From Muribaculaceae bacterium (GTDB lineage: Bacteria; Bacteroidota; Bacteroidia; Bacteroidales; Muribaculaceae), in the NCBI GenBank assembly GCA_017620715.1, contig JAGAUN010000029.1, positions 1 through 35,301 on the forward strand: a DNA stretch of 35,301 bases, read 5' to 3'. The notes beneath the pieces were generated by a model, which was not told where the DNA came from, did not search any database, and saw only the letters and a list, made by a program, of their open reading frames with translations. A program made the position numbers and the translations under genes. Shown one piece after another: positions 22,248-30,711 of this stretch. Each line of letters starts with the position of its first letter. The first letter of the stretch is position 1.

Positions 22248-24188
22248 TCAGCTTATTTGTGAATCATCTTCTATAACGAGATTGTCGATGATGAAGTTTT
22301 GCCTCTCTATGGAGTTTTTGCCCATATAGAAGCGAAGAAGTTCAGCCACACCATCCTCCTTGTGCATGGATACACGGTCGGCACGCATGTTCTCCCCGAT
22401 GAATCCGCGGAACTCTTCGGGCGAAATCTCGCCAAGACCTTTGAATCGCGTAATTTCGGCATTGGTGCCGAGATTGTTGATTGCAGTGATGCGTTCGGCA
22501 TCGGTATAGCAGTAATATGTTTCGTCGTCGGGCGCACCTTTTTTGATTTTGCCCGAACGCTTGGAAGTCTTTTTGTTGCGCACTCGGAAGAGGGGCGTCT
22601 GGAGTATGTACACATGGCCGGCCTTGACCAGGTCGGGGTAGAACTGGAGGAAGAAGGTGAGCAGGAGCATGCGTATGTGCATTCCGTCGACATCGGCATC
22701 GGTGGCTATAATCACCTTGTTGTAACGCAGATTGTCGATTGACTCCTCAATATTGAGAGCAGCCTGAAGGAGGTTGAATTCCTCGTTTTCATACACCATC
22801 TTCTTGGTCTTGCCATAGGTGTTTTTGGGTTTGCCGCGCAGCGAGAACACCGCTTGTGTCTCCACGTTGCGTATCTTGGTGATGGAGCCGGCGGCCGAGT
22901 CGCCCTCGGTGATGAATATCGATGATGCCATGCGCTTCTCTTCGGGGACACGTGCATCGGTGAGGTGTACGCGGCAGTCGAGGAGCTTCTTGTTGTGTAG
23001 CGATATCTTTTTTGCCTGTTCGCGGGCTTTCTTGGTGACGCCGGCCATAGCCCTGCGCTCGCGTTCGCTTTCGAGCACTTTTTTGAGTATCACATCGGCC
23101 ACGTCGAGATTGCGGTGCAGGTAGTTGTCGAGCTCGCGTTTAACGAAGTCGCCGATAAATTTGGCTACCGTAGGGCCGTTTGGTCCTACTTCGCGGGAGC
23201 CGAGCTTGGTTTTGGTCTGCGACTCAAACACGGGCTCCTCAACCTTAATCGATACGGCGCAGACTATACCGTTGCGGATATCGGAGTATTCGAGCGAAGC
23301 GCGGCCGAAGTAGTCTTTGAAGGTGCGGCTCACGGACTCCTTAAAGGCAGTGAGGTGAGTGCCACCCTGGGTGGTGTGTTGACCGTTGACAAACGAATAA
23401 TACTCTTCGCCATACTGGTTGGCATGTGTGATGGCTATCTCTATGTCGTCGCCCTTGAGGTGGATAATCGGATAGAGCGGCTCATTGGTCATGTAGTCTT
23501 TGAGCAGGTCGAGCAGACCTCCACGCGAGAAATATTTCTTGCCGTTGAACTCAATGGTAAGGCCCGTATTGAGGAAAGTGTAGTTTTTGAGCAACGGTAC
23601 GATGTGCTCCTCACGGAACCGATAGTCGCGGAACAGGGTATTGTCGGGTGTGAACTGAACGAATGTACCGTTGGGCTCGTCGGTGGGGAAAGGGTCAGTG
23701 GCTTCCACAAGGTCGCCGCCGGTAAACACGGCCCGACGTTTAAGTCCGTCGCGCACACTTTCGATGATGAAGTCGACCGACAGGGCGTTGACCGCCTTGA
23801 TACCCACGCCATTGAGACCTACCGACTTTTTGAATACAGCCGAGTCGTATTTAGCTCCGGTGTTCATCTTTGCCGATGCGTCGACAAGACTGGCCAAAGG
23901 TATGCCGCGGCCGTAGTCGCGTACGGTTACGGTGACCGGCGTCACATCGACTTTAATGAGTTTGCCGTAGCCCATCATGAATTCGTCGATGGCATTGTCA
24001 AGCACCTCTTTGAGCAACACATATATGCCGTCGTCGGAAGCGGAGCCGTCGCCGAGTTTGCCAATGTACATGCCCGGACGCTGACGTATGTGGGCGTTCC
24101 ACGCAAGGGTGCGTATGGCGTCATCGCCATAGTATACCTCTTCGGTCGACGATGATTGCTGTATGTCGGTATTGGTTGGGGTGGTCAT
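22248..24188 (-). CDS. parE: DNA topoisomerase IV subunit B (ParE/GyrB family)
   Basis: A 646-residue type IIA topoisomerase ATPase subunit. The GHKL ATPase is shown by [27 protein letters not shown] and [14 protein letters not shown] in the first 140 residues. The transducer region contains [11 protein letters not shown]. The Toprim domain reads [11 protein letters not shown], with [16 protein letters not shown] carrying the metal-binding aspartates. The call as ParE rather than GyrB rests on the coaD neighbourhood recalled for Bacteroidales and on length; the partner subunit parC is outside the window. It leads the coaD-S41-ispD-recG operon. Confidence 0.9.
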   Translation of the reverse strand: MTTPTNTDIQQSSSTEEVYYGDDAIRTLAWNAHIRQRPGMYIGKLGDGSASDDGIYVLLKEVLDNAIDEFMMGYGKLIKVDVTPVTVTVRDYGRGIPLASLVDASAKMNTGAKYDSAVFKKSVGLNGVGIKAVNALSVDFIIESVRDGLKRRAVFTGGDLVEATDPFPTDEPNGTFVQFTPDNTLFRDYRFREEHIVPLLKNYTFLNTGLTIEFNGKKYFSRGGLLDLLKDYMTNEPLYPIIHLKGDDIEIAITHANQYGEEYYSFVNGQHTTQGGTHLTAFKESVSRTFKDYFGRASLEYSDIRNGIVCAVSIKVEEPVFESQTKTKLGSREVGPNGPTVAKFIGDFVKRELDNYLHRNLDVADVILKKVLESERERRAMAGVTKKAREQAKKISLHNKKLLDCRVHLTDARVPEEKRMASSIFITEGDSAAGSITKIRNVETQAVFSLRGKPKNTYGKTKKMVYENEEFNLLQAALNIEESIDNLRYNKVIIATDADVDGMHIRMLLLTFFLQFYPDLVKAGHVYILQTPLFRVRNKKTSKRSGKIKKGAPDDETYYCYTDAERITAINNLGTNAEITRFKGLGEISPEEFRGFIGENMRADRVSMHKEDGVAELLRFYMGKNSIERQNFIIDNLVIEDDSQIS

Positions 24189-24207
24189 TATAATGAATTC
24201 TAACCCC

Positions 24208-24239
24208 CAAAGTTACAAAAATTCCCTCTTACACACAAA
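24208..24239 (-). promoter_or_regulatory. Promoter of the parE operon
   Basis: On the minus strand TTTG (plus 24236-24239), 20 bp, then TAACTTTG (plus 24208-24215), an exact -7 match. The -33 box lies inside the last codons of the upstream glycosyltransferase gene. Confidence 0.7.
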
Positions 24240-25176
24240 TCGCCTTCAGGATATACCCTTTCAGTGACAGGGGTGTGTGGCAGCGTCGCACGGCTTGCAC
24301 TACGTTGCGTTTGATTTCACGGTTATGGCTGTGGCGTGCCTGCGAGAGGGCGTAGGCGAGATGGTGGCGCATAGAGTCCCTTATTTCGCGTAGCGGTATG
24401 CCGTAATAGAGGGCTAATTCGCGGCAAGTCAATGAGCATTGTGCCGAGAACAGAGCGCATCGGCCGGCGTCGGCCGGATTGGAGATAGAGGGCTGGCCTA
24501 CAGTGTAGCCAAGCGAAGGAGTGGGAAGATAGAGAATTGTGCCGGCGGAGGCGAGGGCGAGCATTATCGGTAGATCCTCGATGCCGTAATCGGTATTGCG
24601 CACGCGGTCGGGGCGTACGGCTAAGGCTTGGCGTATCACCTCGGTTCGATAGAGCATTGTGGAGAGGTGCATAGGAGCCGGGCGCTGACGCTGTAGCAGA
24701 GAGATAATCAACTCCCGTGTGGCGGGAGAGCCGGCGGGAATGTTGTGGCCCATGCCGGTGCGCAGGGTGCATTGCCCTTGTTCATTTACCTCCTCCCACG
24801 GAGTGTAAACGGCCACTGCTTCGGGATTCTTTTCGAGCAGACGGTATTTGCGTGCCAGAGTGTCGGTGCCGAGCCAGTAATCGTCGGGGGCGCAGTCGGC
24901 GATATATCGTCCGCGGCATTGGGCGAGTGCTTCGAAATAGTTGGTTACGAGCCCGCGATTCACAGAAGAGCCTATGAGCCTCACCTTATCTGGGTGACGC
25001 GATGCTATCTCGGCGGCAATGGCAGTGGTGTTGTCAGTCGAGGCATCGTCGCACACCAGAATCTCTATGTGGGCGTCGATTTCCTGACCGAGTATTGACT
25101 CCAGGGCGCGTGAGAGTGTGGCGGCGCTGTTGTAAGCCGGAACTATTACCGATATGTCGCAGCTTGAGGATGTCAT
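24229..25176 (-). CDS. Family 2 glycosyltransferase
   Basis: A 315-residue GT2 enzyme. The start chosen is the ATG at 25174-25176, which overlaps the stop of the upstream GT4 gene (ATGA) and places ISVIVPAYNSAATLSRALES at the N-terminus as usual. A start 69 nt earlier is possible but would add an uncharacteristic extension. ILVCDDASTDNTT and the DxD-like CAPDDYW mark the nucleotide-sugar and metal site. The C-terminal third is Arg-rich and helical. Together with GT4 and the phosphoglucomutase it suggests glycan or exopolysaccharide assembly. Donor sugar and acceptor are unknown. Confidence 0.9.
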   Translation of the reverse strand: MTSSSCDISVIVPAYNSAATLSRALESILGQEIDAHIEILVCDDASTDNTTAIAAEIASRHPDKVRLIGSSVNRGLVTNYFEALAQCRGRYIADCAPDDYWLGTDTLARKYRLLEKNPEAVAVYTPWEEVNEQGQCTLRTGMGHNIPAGSPATRELIISLLQRQRPAPMHLSTMLYRTEVIRQALAVRPDRVRNTDYGIEDLPIMLALASAGTILYLPTPSLGYTVGQPSISNPADAGRCALFSAQCSLTCRELALYYGIPLREIRDSMRHHLAYALSQARHSHNREIKRNVVQAVRRCHTPLSLKGYILKAICV

Positions 25177-26399
25177 TTTTGAGGCAAGAGATGTCGGGCT
25201 ACAAAGTCGTGGCGCAATGCCGGGGCATTGAAATGTCGTTTCCATTTTTCGAAGGCACCTCGTCGGAGCGAGTCCATGCGGATGTCGCTATCGAGATAAG
25301 GCAGCAGTCCGCGCACAAATTCCTCGGGAGTGCAATCGGGCGGCAGCAGCAGCCCGCAGTCGTCGTCGACCAGTTGGGATACGCCACCCACATCCGTTGC
25401 AATTGCCGGTATACCGTAGGCCATACCTTCGCACAGACTTATAGGTAGTCCTTCAGAATCACTCAGCAGCATCATCCAGTCAATGGGTTCGGCTGTAAGC
25501 ATGCGTTGCACCTCGGGATTATGCCGGGTGCCGCGAAGCTCTACGCTCAGATTCGTCTCGGTTATGGAACCGGTTGCTGATTTGAGCACCGACATAAGAG
25601 GGCCGTCGCCAATATGAATCCATCTGATTGATGTAGAGGGCCGTGCCACAGCGAGTTTGCGGAGCATTTCCAATATCCGCCCTACCCCTTTGCCGGGTGC
25701 TACGCGTGCAATCGACATGAAGGTGAGTTGCCTGTCGGTAGATTTATGACCCGCAGCCATGTGTGCAGGTAAAAGTTTTGTGCAGCCTATTGGCGCGCTG
25801 TGAATCTTATCGGCCGAACCGGGGAATAATTTTTTCAGGTAGTCAGCACCAAAGCCCGATACGCAGTATATGCCTTGTGATTGGTCGATGGCTTCGGCTC
25901 GTGGTTTCAAGGCGCGGTCGGTGTAAATGTCGTGGCCATGGGCGCGGCTTACGTATCGCAGAGAGGGTATGTGCTTGCGCATGTGCCCGAGAGCGGCGGT
26001 GGGGAAGTCGAACCAGAAAGTCTCTATTACGGTGTCTTTTAAATCCAAATCACCTTTGATAAACCGGTGAAGGAACCAACGCTCAAACGCTATAGAGGCG
26101 GCTGTGAATGTGAGGTTGGTGAATGTGCGTGGGGAGCCGCATCGGCGCCACAGTCCGGGGGTGAACAGATAGAGTGCGCGGCGCCATTTTTGGCGCCACA
26201 GGGGGGATTCTACCCAGTCGCGGCATATCTCTACGTTCGGCGGCAGCGGTATGGCGTCGGCCGGGCCGAGGGCGGTAGTGGGTATCACTATGACACGCGC
26301 AAACGCTTTTGCCAAAGCCTCTATTTCGGGCACTACAAAGGCGGTCTCGGTAATGCTTCCCAGCGGGAAGGCATCGGTGATGAGTATTGCGGTGGTCAT
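25173..26399 (-). CDS. Family 4 glycosyltransferase
   Basis: A 408-residue GT-B fold retaining glycosyltransferase. The C-terminal donor-binding half contains FMSIARVAPGKGVGRILEML and, near residue 320-335, SDSEGLPISLCEGMAYGIPA, which carries the EX7E-type motif that grips the nucleotide sugar. The N-terminal acceptor half includes SRAHGHDIYTDR, a pattern seen in lipopolysaccharide-type transferases. No signal peptide or membrane span is evident. It overlaps the GT2 gene by 4 bp. The gene follows pgm after a strong hairpin (26412-26445), so it may have an independent promoter that I could not identify. Confidence 0.91.
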   Translation of the reverse strand: MTTAILITDAFPLGSITETAFVVPEIEALAKAFARVIVIPTTALGPADAIPLPPNVEICRDWVESPLWRQKWRRALYLFTPGLWRRCGSPRTFTNLTFTAASIAFERWFLHRFIKGDLDLKDTVIETFWFDFPTAALGHMRKHIPSLRYVSRAHGHDIYTDRALKPRAEAIDQSQGIYCVSGFGADYLKKLFPGSADKIHSAPIGCTKLLPAHMAAGHKSTDRQLTFMSIARVAPGKGVGRILEMLRKLAVARPSTSIRWIHIGDGPLMSVLKSATGSITETNLSVELRGTRHNPEVQRMLTAEPIDWMMLLSDSEGLPISLCEGMAYGIPAIATDVGGVSQLVDDDCGLLLPPDCTPEEFVRGLLPYLDSDIRMDSLRRGAFEKWKRHFNAPALRHDFVARHLLPQK

Positions 26400-26411
26400 G
26401 CTTGTGATAAG

Positions 26412-26445
26412 TTACGGCCGCTCCCCGCAGGGAGAGCGGCCGTAA
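26412..26445 (-). terminator. GC-rich hairpin between pgm and the GT4 gene
   Basis: TTACGGCCGCTC (26412-26423) pairs perfectly with GAGCGGCCGTAA (26434-26445). No T-tract follows on the minus strand, so it may attenuate rather than end transcription. Confidence 0.55.
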
Positions 26446-26462
26446 TAAGGTGTTGGGCACCA

Positions 26463-28220
26463 TCAGGCTATGCCGAGGTGCTTTTTGATGAGTTCGATTT
26501 TGGCTATGGCGTCGGCGTTGGCCTTGTCGTAATCGGCGGCTGAAGCCAGTGTGCCGTGCACTTCGATGTAGAATTTAATCTTAGGCTCGGTGCCTGAGGG
26601 ACGTATGCTCACCTTGGTGCCGTCGGCCGTGAAATACTGGAGCACGTTGGACGTGGTGGGCATGTCGAGTTTCTCTACCGTGCCGGCGGGAACATTGCGG
26701 CAGGTAAGCGCATCGTAGTCCTTTATAGTGATTACGGGGCTGCCTGCGAGCTCTTTCTGCGGATTTTCGCGGAAAGCCTTCATCATGGCCTGTATCTCCT
26801 CGGCGCCCGATTTGCCGGTGCGTACCACTGAGATACCCTCCTCGTGCGAGTAGCCGTAGGTCATGTAGATGTTCTGGAGCATTGAGAGGAAATTCATGCC
26901 TTTCTCCTTGGCCCAGGCGGCAGCTTCAGCCATCAGGGAGATGGCGCTCACGGCGTCTTTGTCGCGGCAGAAATCTTCGGCGAGGAAGCCGTAGCTCTCT
27001 TCACCGCCGCCAAGATAGCGTGCAGTGCCTTCGTTGTCGCGTATCACGGCTGCAATCCATTTGAAACCGGTGTAGCAGTCGTACATGGTGATATTGTTTT
27101 TGTCGGCTATCGACTTGATTGTCTCGGTGGTAACGATGGTCTTTACGATATACTCCTTGCCGGTGAGGCGTCCGAGCTCGGCATTACGGGTCATGATGTA
27201 GTTGAGGAGAATCATCACAATCTGGTTGCCGTTGAGCAGCACATACTCGCCGTTGGCGTCACGCATCACGCAACCAATGCGGTCGGCATCGGGGTCGGAG
27301 GCCATAACGAGGTCGGCTCCGGTTTCTTTGGCTTTGGCTATGGCCATAGCCATGGCCGGCGGATTCTCGGGGTTGGGGGAGGCAACGGTGGGGAAATCGC
27401 CCGATGTCACATCCTGTTCGGGAACGTGTATGATGTTTTCAAAACCATAGTTGCGCAGCGACTGAGGAATGAGGTTTACGCCGGTGCCGTGGATGGGGGT
27501 GTAGACAATCTTCATGTCTTTGTTTTTGGCTACGGCCTCGGGGCTGAGCTGCAGGCCCTTGATGGCTTTGAGGAATGCTTCGTCGATTTCGCTGCCAATA
27601 ATCTGGATTTTTGATTTGTCGCCGTTGAAGCGGATAGATTCCACGCCCTTGATGCGGTTTACGTGGTCAATGATGTTGACATCGTGGGGAGCGATAATCT
27701 GTGCGCCGTCTTCCCAATATGCCTTATAGCCGTTGTATTCCTTGGGGTTGTGAGAGGCTGTGATGTTTACGCCGCTCTGGCAGCCGAGATGACGTATGGC
27801 GAACGAGAGCTCGGGAGTGGGGCGGAAGTTGTCGAAGAGATATGCCTTGATACCGTTGGCCGAGAAGATGTTGGCTACTATTTCGGCGAAGCGGCGTGAA
27901 TTGTTGCGCACGTCGTGGCCTACTACAACGCTGATTTCGGGGAGGTCTTTGAATGCCTCTTTGAGGTAATTGGCCAGACCCTGGGTGGCTGCGCCCACGG
28001 TATAGATATTCATGCGGTTGGAGCCGGCGCCCATTATGCCGCGCAAGCCGCCGGTGCCGAATTCGAGGTCTTTGTAGAATGATTCGATAAGCTGTGTGTG
28101 GTCGGGATTGTCGAGCATAGCCTGCACCTCTTTGCGGGTAGCTTCGTCGTAAGCATCGCCGAGCCACACGCGTGCCTTGGCGGTAACGGATTTCAACAGT
28201 TCGTCGTTGTTATTTTCCAT
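26463..28220 (-). CDS. Phospho-sugar mutase (phosphoglucomutase/phosphomannomutase)
   Basis: A 585-residue alpha-D-phosphohexomutase of the long bacterial type, which interconverts hexose 1- and 6-phosphates through a phosphoserine. The phosphoserine loop VNITASHNPKEYNGYKAY contains Ser156. The magnesium loop is MASDPDADRIG, the sugar-binding loop is GGEESYGFL, and the C-terminal phosphate-binding loop is IRPSGTEPKIKFY. All four catalytic loops are intact. N-terminal FGTGGLRGIMGAG is typical of the PgmB/ManB long form. Specificity for glucose or mannose is not decidable. It would supply sugar nucleotide precursors for the downstream glycosyltransferases. It has its own consensus promoter. Confidence 0.94.
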   Translation of the reverse strand: MENNNDELLKSVTAKARVWLGDAYDEATRKEVQAMLDNPDHTQLIESFYKDLEFGTGGLRGIMGAGSNRMNIYTVGAATQGLANYLKEAFKDLPEISVVVGHDVRNNSRRFAEIVANIFSANGIKAYLFDNFRPTPELSFAIRHLGCQSGVNITASHNPKEYNGYKAYWEDGAQIIAPHDVNIIDHVNRIKGVESIRFNGDKSKIQIIGSEIDEAFLKAIKGLQLSPEAVAKNKDMKIVYTPIHGTGVNLIPQSLRNYGFENIIHVPEQDVTSGDFPTVASPNPENPPAMAMAIAKAKETGADLVMASDPDADRIGCVMRDANGEYVLLNGNQIVMILLNYIMTRNAELGRLTGKEYIVKTIVTTETIKSIADKNNITMYDCYTGFKWIAAVIRDNEGTARYLGGGEESYGFLAEDFCRDKDAVSAISLMAEAAAWAKEKGMNFLSMLQNIYMTYGYSHEEGISVVRTGKSGAEEIQAMMKAFRENPQKELAGSPVITIKDYDALTCRNVPAGTVEKLDMPTTSNVLQYFTADGTKVSIRPSGTEPKIKFYIEVHGTLASAADYDKANADAIAKIELIKKHLGIA

Positions 28221-28264
28221 ATTTTAAAATTTAAGGATAAGTATTCTTGAATTTTGGGTACTCA

Positions 28265-28295
28265 CAAATTTAACTCTTTATTCTGTAACAACAAA
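28265..28295 (-). promoter_or_regulatory. Promoter of the phospho-sugar mutase gene
   Basis: On the minus strand TTTG (plus 28292-28295), exactly 19 bp, then TAAATTTG (plus 28265-28272), full consensus. The leader is about 38 nt. The left inverted repeat of the adjacent element begins only 7 bp upstream of the -33 box. Confidence 0.75.
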
Positions 28296-28340
28296 AAAAT
28301 CTTAGACCCCGTTCCGCAATATTTGTTAATGCTGGGGTCG

Positions 28341-28428
28341 CATATCTCTGAGTGATTTTTGTCTTGTGATGAAGGAACGTAGCTGAGCTACGTGACTGAA
28401 TAACAAGGGGAAAAGCGCCGGAGATATG
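28341..28428. repeat. Large near-palindromic hairpin within the element
   Basis: CATATCTC (28341-28348) pairs with GAGATATG (28421-28428), inner segments such as CTTGT/ACAAG and TTTT/AAAA pair with mismatches, and the apex is ACGTAGC-TGA-GCTACGT (28377-28393). The fold spans 88 nt and is almost self-complementary, so it would form on either strand. Confidence 0.7.
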
Positions 28429-28619
28429 TGATGATAAGGTAATCTAATGTATTTGTATACAATTAATTGCCCAAATTTGGTTATACGATTTTAATCATTT
28501 GTAACATATTGTAATAGATGGGAATGTACTACAGACCTGACACATGAGCACCGTACCCTTATTTTTTGAAAAATCAGAATCAAAGGCTGATATATTTGAC
28601 TTTCGTAAATCTCTGTTTT

Positions 28620-28784
28620 TTAATTAGAACAGGGTGCGGGAGGGAACTTCTGTCCAATGATTTTCCAGTTACCATCGCCTCGGTCAATCGCCATGTATCT
28701 GCGTCCGCTTGTTTCGGTTACAATGCAACCGCATTGCTCCCTCACTGCGCGAACACATCTGCACGACGTTTGACCACCCCAGCG
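28620..28784 (-). pseudogene. Coding-like remnant, 54 codons, no ATG start
   Basis: On the minus strand a frame opens just after a TGA inside the right inverted repeat and ends at a TAA (28620-28622). The stretch IVTETSGRRYMAIDRGDGNW and the ending KIIGQKFPPAPCSN read like real protein. The only possible early start is a GTG at codon 14. It may be the tail of a gene carried into, or interrupted by, the repeat element. A short A-rich run and a weak hairpin (ATCAG/CTGAT near 28572-28592) follow the stop. Confidence 0.35.
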
Positions 28785-28836
28785 TCAATAAATATTGGGG
28801 AACGGGGTCTTGGAAAAGTGAGAACCGCTGAGGCCG

Positions 28837-29922
28837 CTAACCTTTGGCGAGGCAGCAGGGCAACGAGCAGTGTGCGGCGGCGGGTATGCTGTAAGCACCT
28901 CCGCGCATGCCGCTTATGCAATAGCGCTCGGCCAGCGAGGGGTTGACAAGCTGCTTTGTTACATCGCTTTTGATGCGCGATATTTTCTGAAGGAGCGACT
29001 CGGATGCGGGACGGCAGATGTCGTCGACAGACGCACGCGCGAGCGAGTCGCTCACGCCGGGTTTGACCATATAGTATATCTCCTCGAACTGATGACGGTA
29101 GCGGTCTATCTCCTTGAGCACAATCCCATCGGGATGGCAGAGGAAGAGGATGTAGAGCGCGCGGCACAGGGGTGTGAGTCTGAGCTGCATCTCGTCGTAG
29201 TCGGGGAGTATGAGCTGCATGTTGCCATTGACCTTTACGGGTGAATATAAGTCGCTGTCGATTAGGAACTTACCTTTGATATGTCCGAGCAGTTTGTCGA
29301 TGTCGGGTATACGGTGATACTCCTTGACGTATTGGGTGACCAGTATGCCGATTCGGCGGAGTATATCGCGCTGAGCACTCTGCAGGCTCTCAATCTCTAT
29401 ATCAAACAGATCCTCCTCTATTTCCTCCGGTGTCTTTTCGCGAGGGATGGGGGCCGCAGGCATTGCTGTAGCGTATTTGCCGCAACTGCATTGGCAGTCG
29501 TAGTCGGGTGTACTGCCGTTTGGCGTCGGTGGCGACATTGCACCCCGGCAGAGAGGGTGCGGATAGTTTGTGATGAGCGAAGTGGCGTCGACGGAGCCGC
29601 TTACAAACGATGGGAAATCGATAATGGTGTCGAAAAATTCCTCCAGATAGGTGCCGCGGTTTGCGCAATCTCGGTCGGCCGGGAAGTATATGTAGGAGTT
29701 GCTCCGCAGGTTGCCGATGTTGTAGAGTCGCGACACAACGACATCCTCTAACTCGGGAGCCGGTGCCGGCATCTCCTTGAAATCGAGCCCGTGACGGAGG
29801 GAAGAGATGCGCAGACGCGTGATGAAAGCATCGGATGAGACCGAATTATTTCCGGCCGGCTGAGCAGTGAAGTGTACAACCACACCGGGACGAAGGTTGA
29901 TGGCTGAGAAATCGATATGCAT
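28837..29922 (-). CDS. Cysteine-rich protein of unknown function, partner of VWA protein
   Basis: A 361-residue cytoplasmic protein (no signal peptide or membrane span) that I cannot assign to a named family. Three parts can be seen. An N-terminal half (1-150) ends in a cysteine cluster DCQCSCGKY (Cys143, 145, 147). A charged linker (160-175) follows. The helical C-terminal domain from about 178 includes PLCRALYILFLCHPDGIVLK and the block ISRIKSDVTKQLVNPSLAER before ISGMRGGAYSI. The C-terminal domain resembles one I recall in unannotated Bacteroidota proteins, possibly winged-helix-like; that is uncertain. It has 12 cysteines, with CSLPCC near the end. It lies 79 nt downstream of the VWA gene in the same direction, with a hairpin between, and ends 25 nt from the inverted-repeat element. 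The ending may have been altered by that element. Confidence 0.75.
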   Translation of the reverse strand: MHIDFSAINLRPGVVVHFTAQPAGNNSVSSDAFITRLRISSLRHGLDFKEMPAPAPELEDVVVSRLYNIGNLRSNSYIYFPADRDCANRGTYLEEFFDTIIDFPSFVSGSVDATSLITNYPHPLCRGAMSPPTPNGSTPDYDCQCSCGKYATAMPAAPIPREKTPEEIEEDLFDIEIESLQSAQRDILRRIGILVTQYVKEYHRIPDIDKLLGHIKGKFLIDSDLYSPVKVNGNMQLILPDYDEMQLRLTPLCRALYILFLCHPDGIVLKEIDRYRHQFEEIYYMVKPGVSDSLARASVDDICRPASESLLQKISRIKSDVTKQLVNPSLAERYCISGMRGGAYSIPAAAHCSLPCCLAKG

Positions 29923-29945
29923 ATATCATTGATATGGTTGTGTTT

Positions 29946-29977
29946 AGTAGCCTCACGCGTAAGAGCGGGAGGCTACT
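29946..29977 (-). terminator. Hairpin between the VWA gene and its partner
   Basis: AGTAGCCTC (29946-29954) pairs with GAGGCTACT (29969-29977), with CGC/GCG extending it inside. There is little T-tract on the minus strand, so partial termination or mRNA processing that sets the protein ratio is more likely than full termination. Confidence 0.5.
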
Positions 29978-30001
29978 GATAAAACGTAGTGTGAAGCTGA
30001 T

Positions 30002-30646
30002 TTATTGCCGGTTGCCCCGGTTGAAATAATTCTCGTTGCAACAGCCGGGGGCGCAATCGCACGAGGCCTCGGCCATCCAGCTTTCGCGGCATGCGCGCTC
30101 TTGCTCAAACATTCGAGCGGTGCCCTGCGGGGTTTTGTCGAACGTGAGAGTGTTTTCAATTGAGATTGTCATTGCCGCCTTCTCAACATCGTGATCGGCA
30201 CCGATGTAGGCAAACAGCCAGCCCTCGGTCTTAAGGCTCTCTATGAGTTTCTTTATCGTCGGGCCATTCCACTCCTTTGAGTCGTTTTCGTAGCCGTCGG
30301 TGATGATGGTTACCGATACCTTTGCATCGGGGTCGGACTTGAGTGCGCGTGAAATTTCTTTGCACGACAGGCCAATCGCGTCGTAAAGGGGCGTGCAGCA
30401 GCAGGGGCGAAAATCGTCGGGGCGGATGTTGCGTGTCGTAGAGGCCTCCGCGCAATTGTAGATATACTGCATCTCGCATGAGCAGAAGGCAAGCAGCGTG
30501 ACGAACTGGCGCGAGAGGGGATTACGGCGGGCAAAGGAGCGTATGGTGCCGAGGGTTTCGTTTACGCCATTTACGGCTTCGTTGCGGATGGAGGTCATTG
30601 AACCGCTGCGGTCGAGGATGATGAGGTTGTAGATGTTGTGTGCCAT
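30002..30646 (-). CDS. von Willebrand factor A domain protein, cysteine-rich
   Basis: A 214-residue soluble VWA protein without a signal peptide. The metal-ion-dependent adhesion site is complete: DRSGS (Asp12, Ser14, Ser16), the Thr in TPLYDAIG (Thr85) and Asp117 in TIITDGYEN. VWA domains bind protein partners through a bound magnesium; the cytoplasmic bacterial type, seen in TerY-like and chaperone-associated proteins, usually acts with a second protein. It has 12 cysteines, grouped as CSC (55, 57), CCC (82-84) and a C-terminal CDCAPGCC (196-203), which could bind metal or form a redox cluster. It precedes the unknown cysteine-rich gene at 28837-29922 and follows merR. Function is unknown; a partnership with the downstream protein is inferred from order and shared cysteine richness. 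Confidence 0.85.
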   Translation of the reverse strand: MAHNIYNLIILDRSGSMTSIRNEAVNGVNETLGTIRSFARRNPLSRQFVTLLAFCSCEMQYIYNCAEASTTRNIRPDDFRPCCCTPLYDAIGLSCKEISRALKSDPDAKVSVTIITDGYENDSKEWNGPTIKKLIESLKTEGWLFAYIGADHDVEKAAMTISIENTLTFDKTPQGTARMFEQERACRESWMAEASCDCAPGCCNENYFNRGNRQ

Positions 30647-30711
30647 AACTTTGATTTTTTTGGGGGGGTGTTGAAAAAATTGAGCGTATCAGATGGATAC
30701 TGAATACACTG

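Larger units (their letters stand above)
28302..28811. repeat. Inverted-repeat-bounded non-coding element, about 510 bp
   Basis: The segment is bounded by two inverted copies of a sequence of about 37 bp: left at 28302-28340, right (reverse complement) at 28774-28811. They match at roughly 33 positions, with shared blocks AGACCCCGTTCC, CAATATTT and GCTGGGGT. Each copy is itself a hairpin (GACCCC...GGGGTC in the left copy). Inside are a large hairpin (28341-28428), an AT-rich middle (28430-28620) and a coding-like remnant (28620-28784). No transposase is present. It occupies the whole gap between pgm and the cysteine-rich gene. It could be a MITE-like mobile repeat or an interspersed structured repeat. 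I recall similar sequence in Bacteroidales intergenic regions but could not check. Confidence 0.6.

Noticed and set aside
23115..24155. 346-codon plus-strand frame opposite parE
   Set aside because: Entirely antisense to parE, whose motifs are complete; typical shadow frame of a GC-rich gene.
28302..28811. CRISPR array or tRNA genes in the gap
   Set aside because: No regularly spaced direct repeats and no tRNA T-loop or anticodon stem pattern; the repeats are inverted and only two.
28566..28946. 126-codon plus-strand frame over the repeat element
   Set aside because: It runs through the right inverted repeat and into the antisense of the cysteine-rich gene; the product is low in pattern and Arg/Cys-rich by composition.
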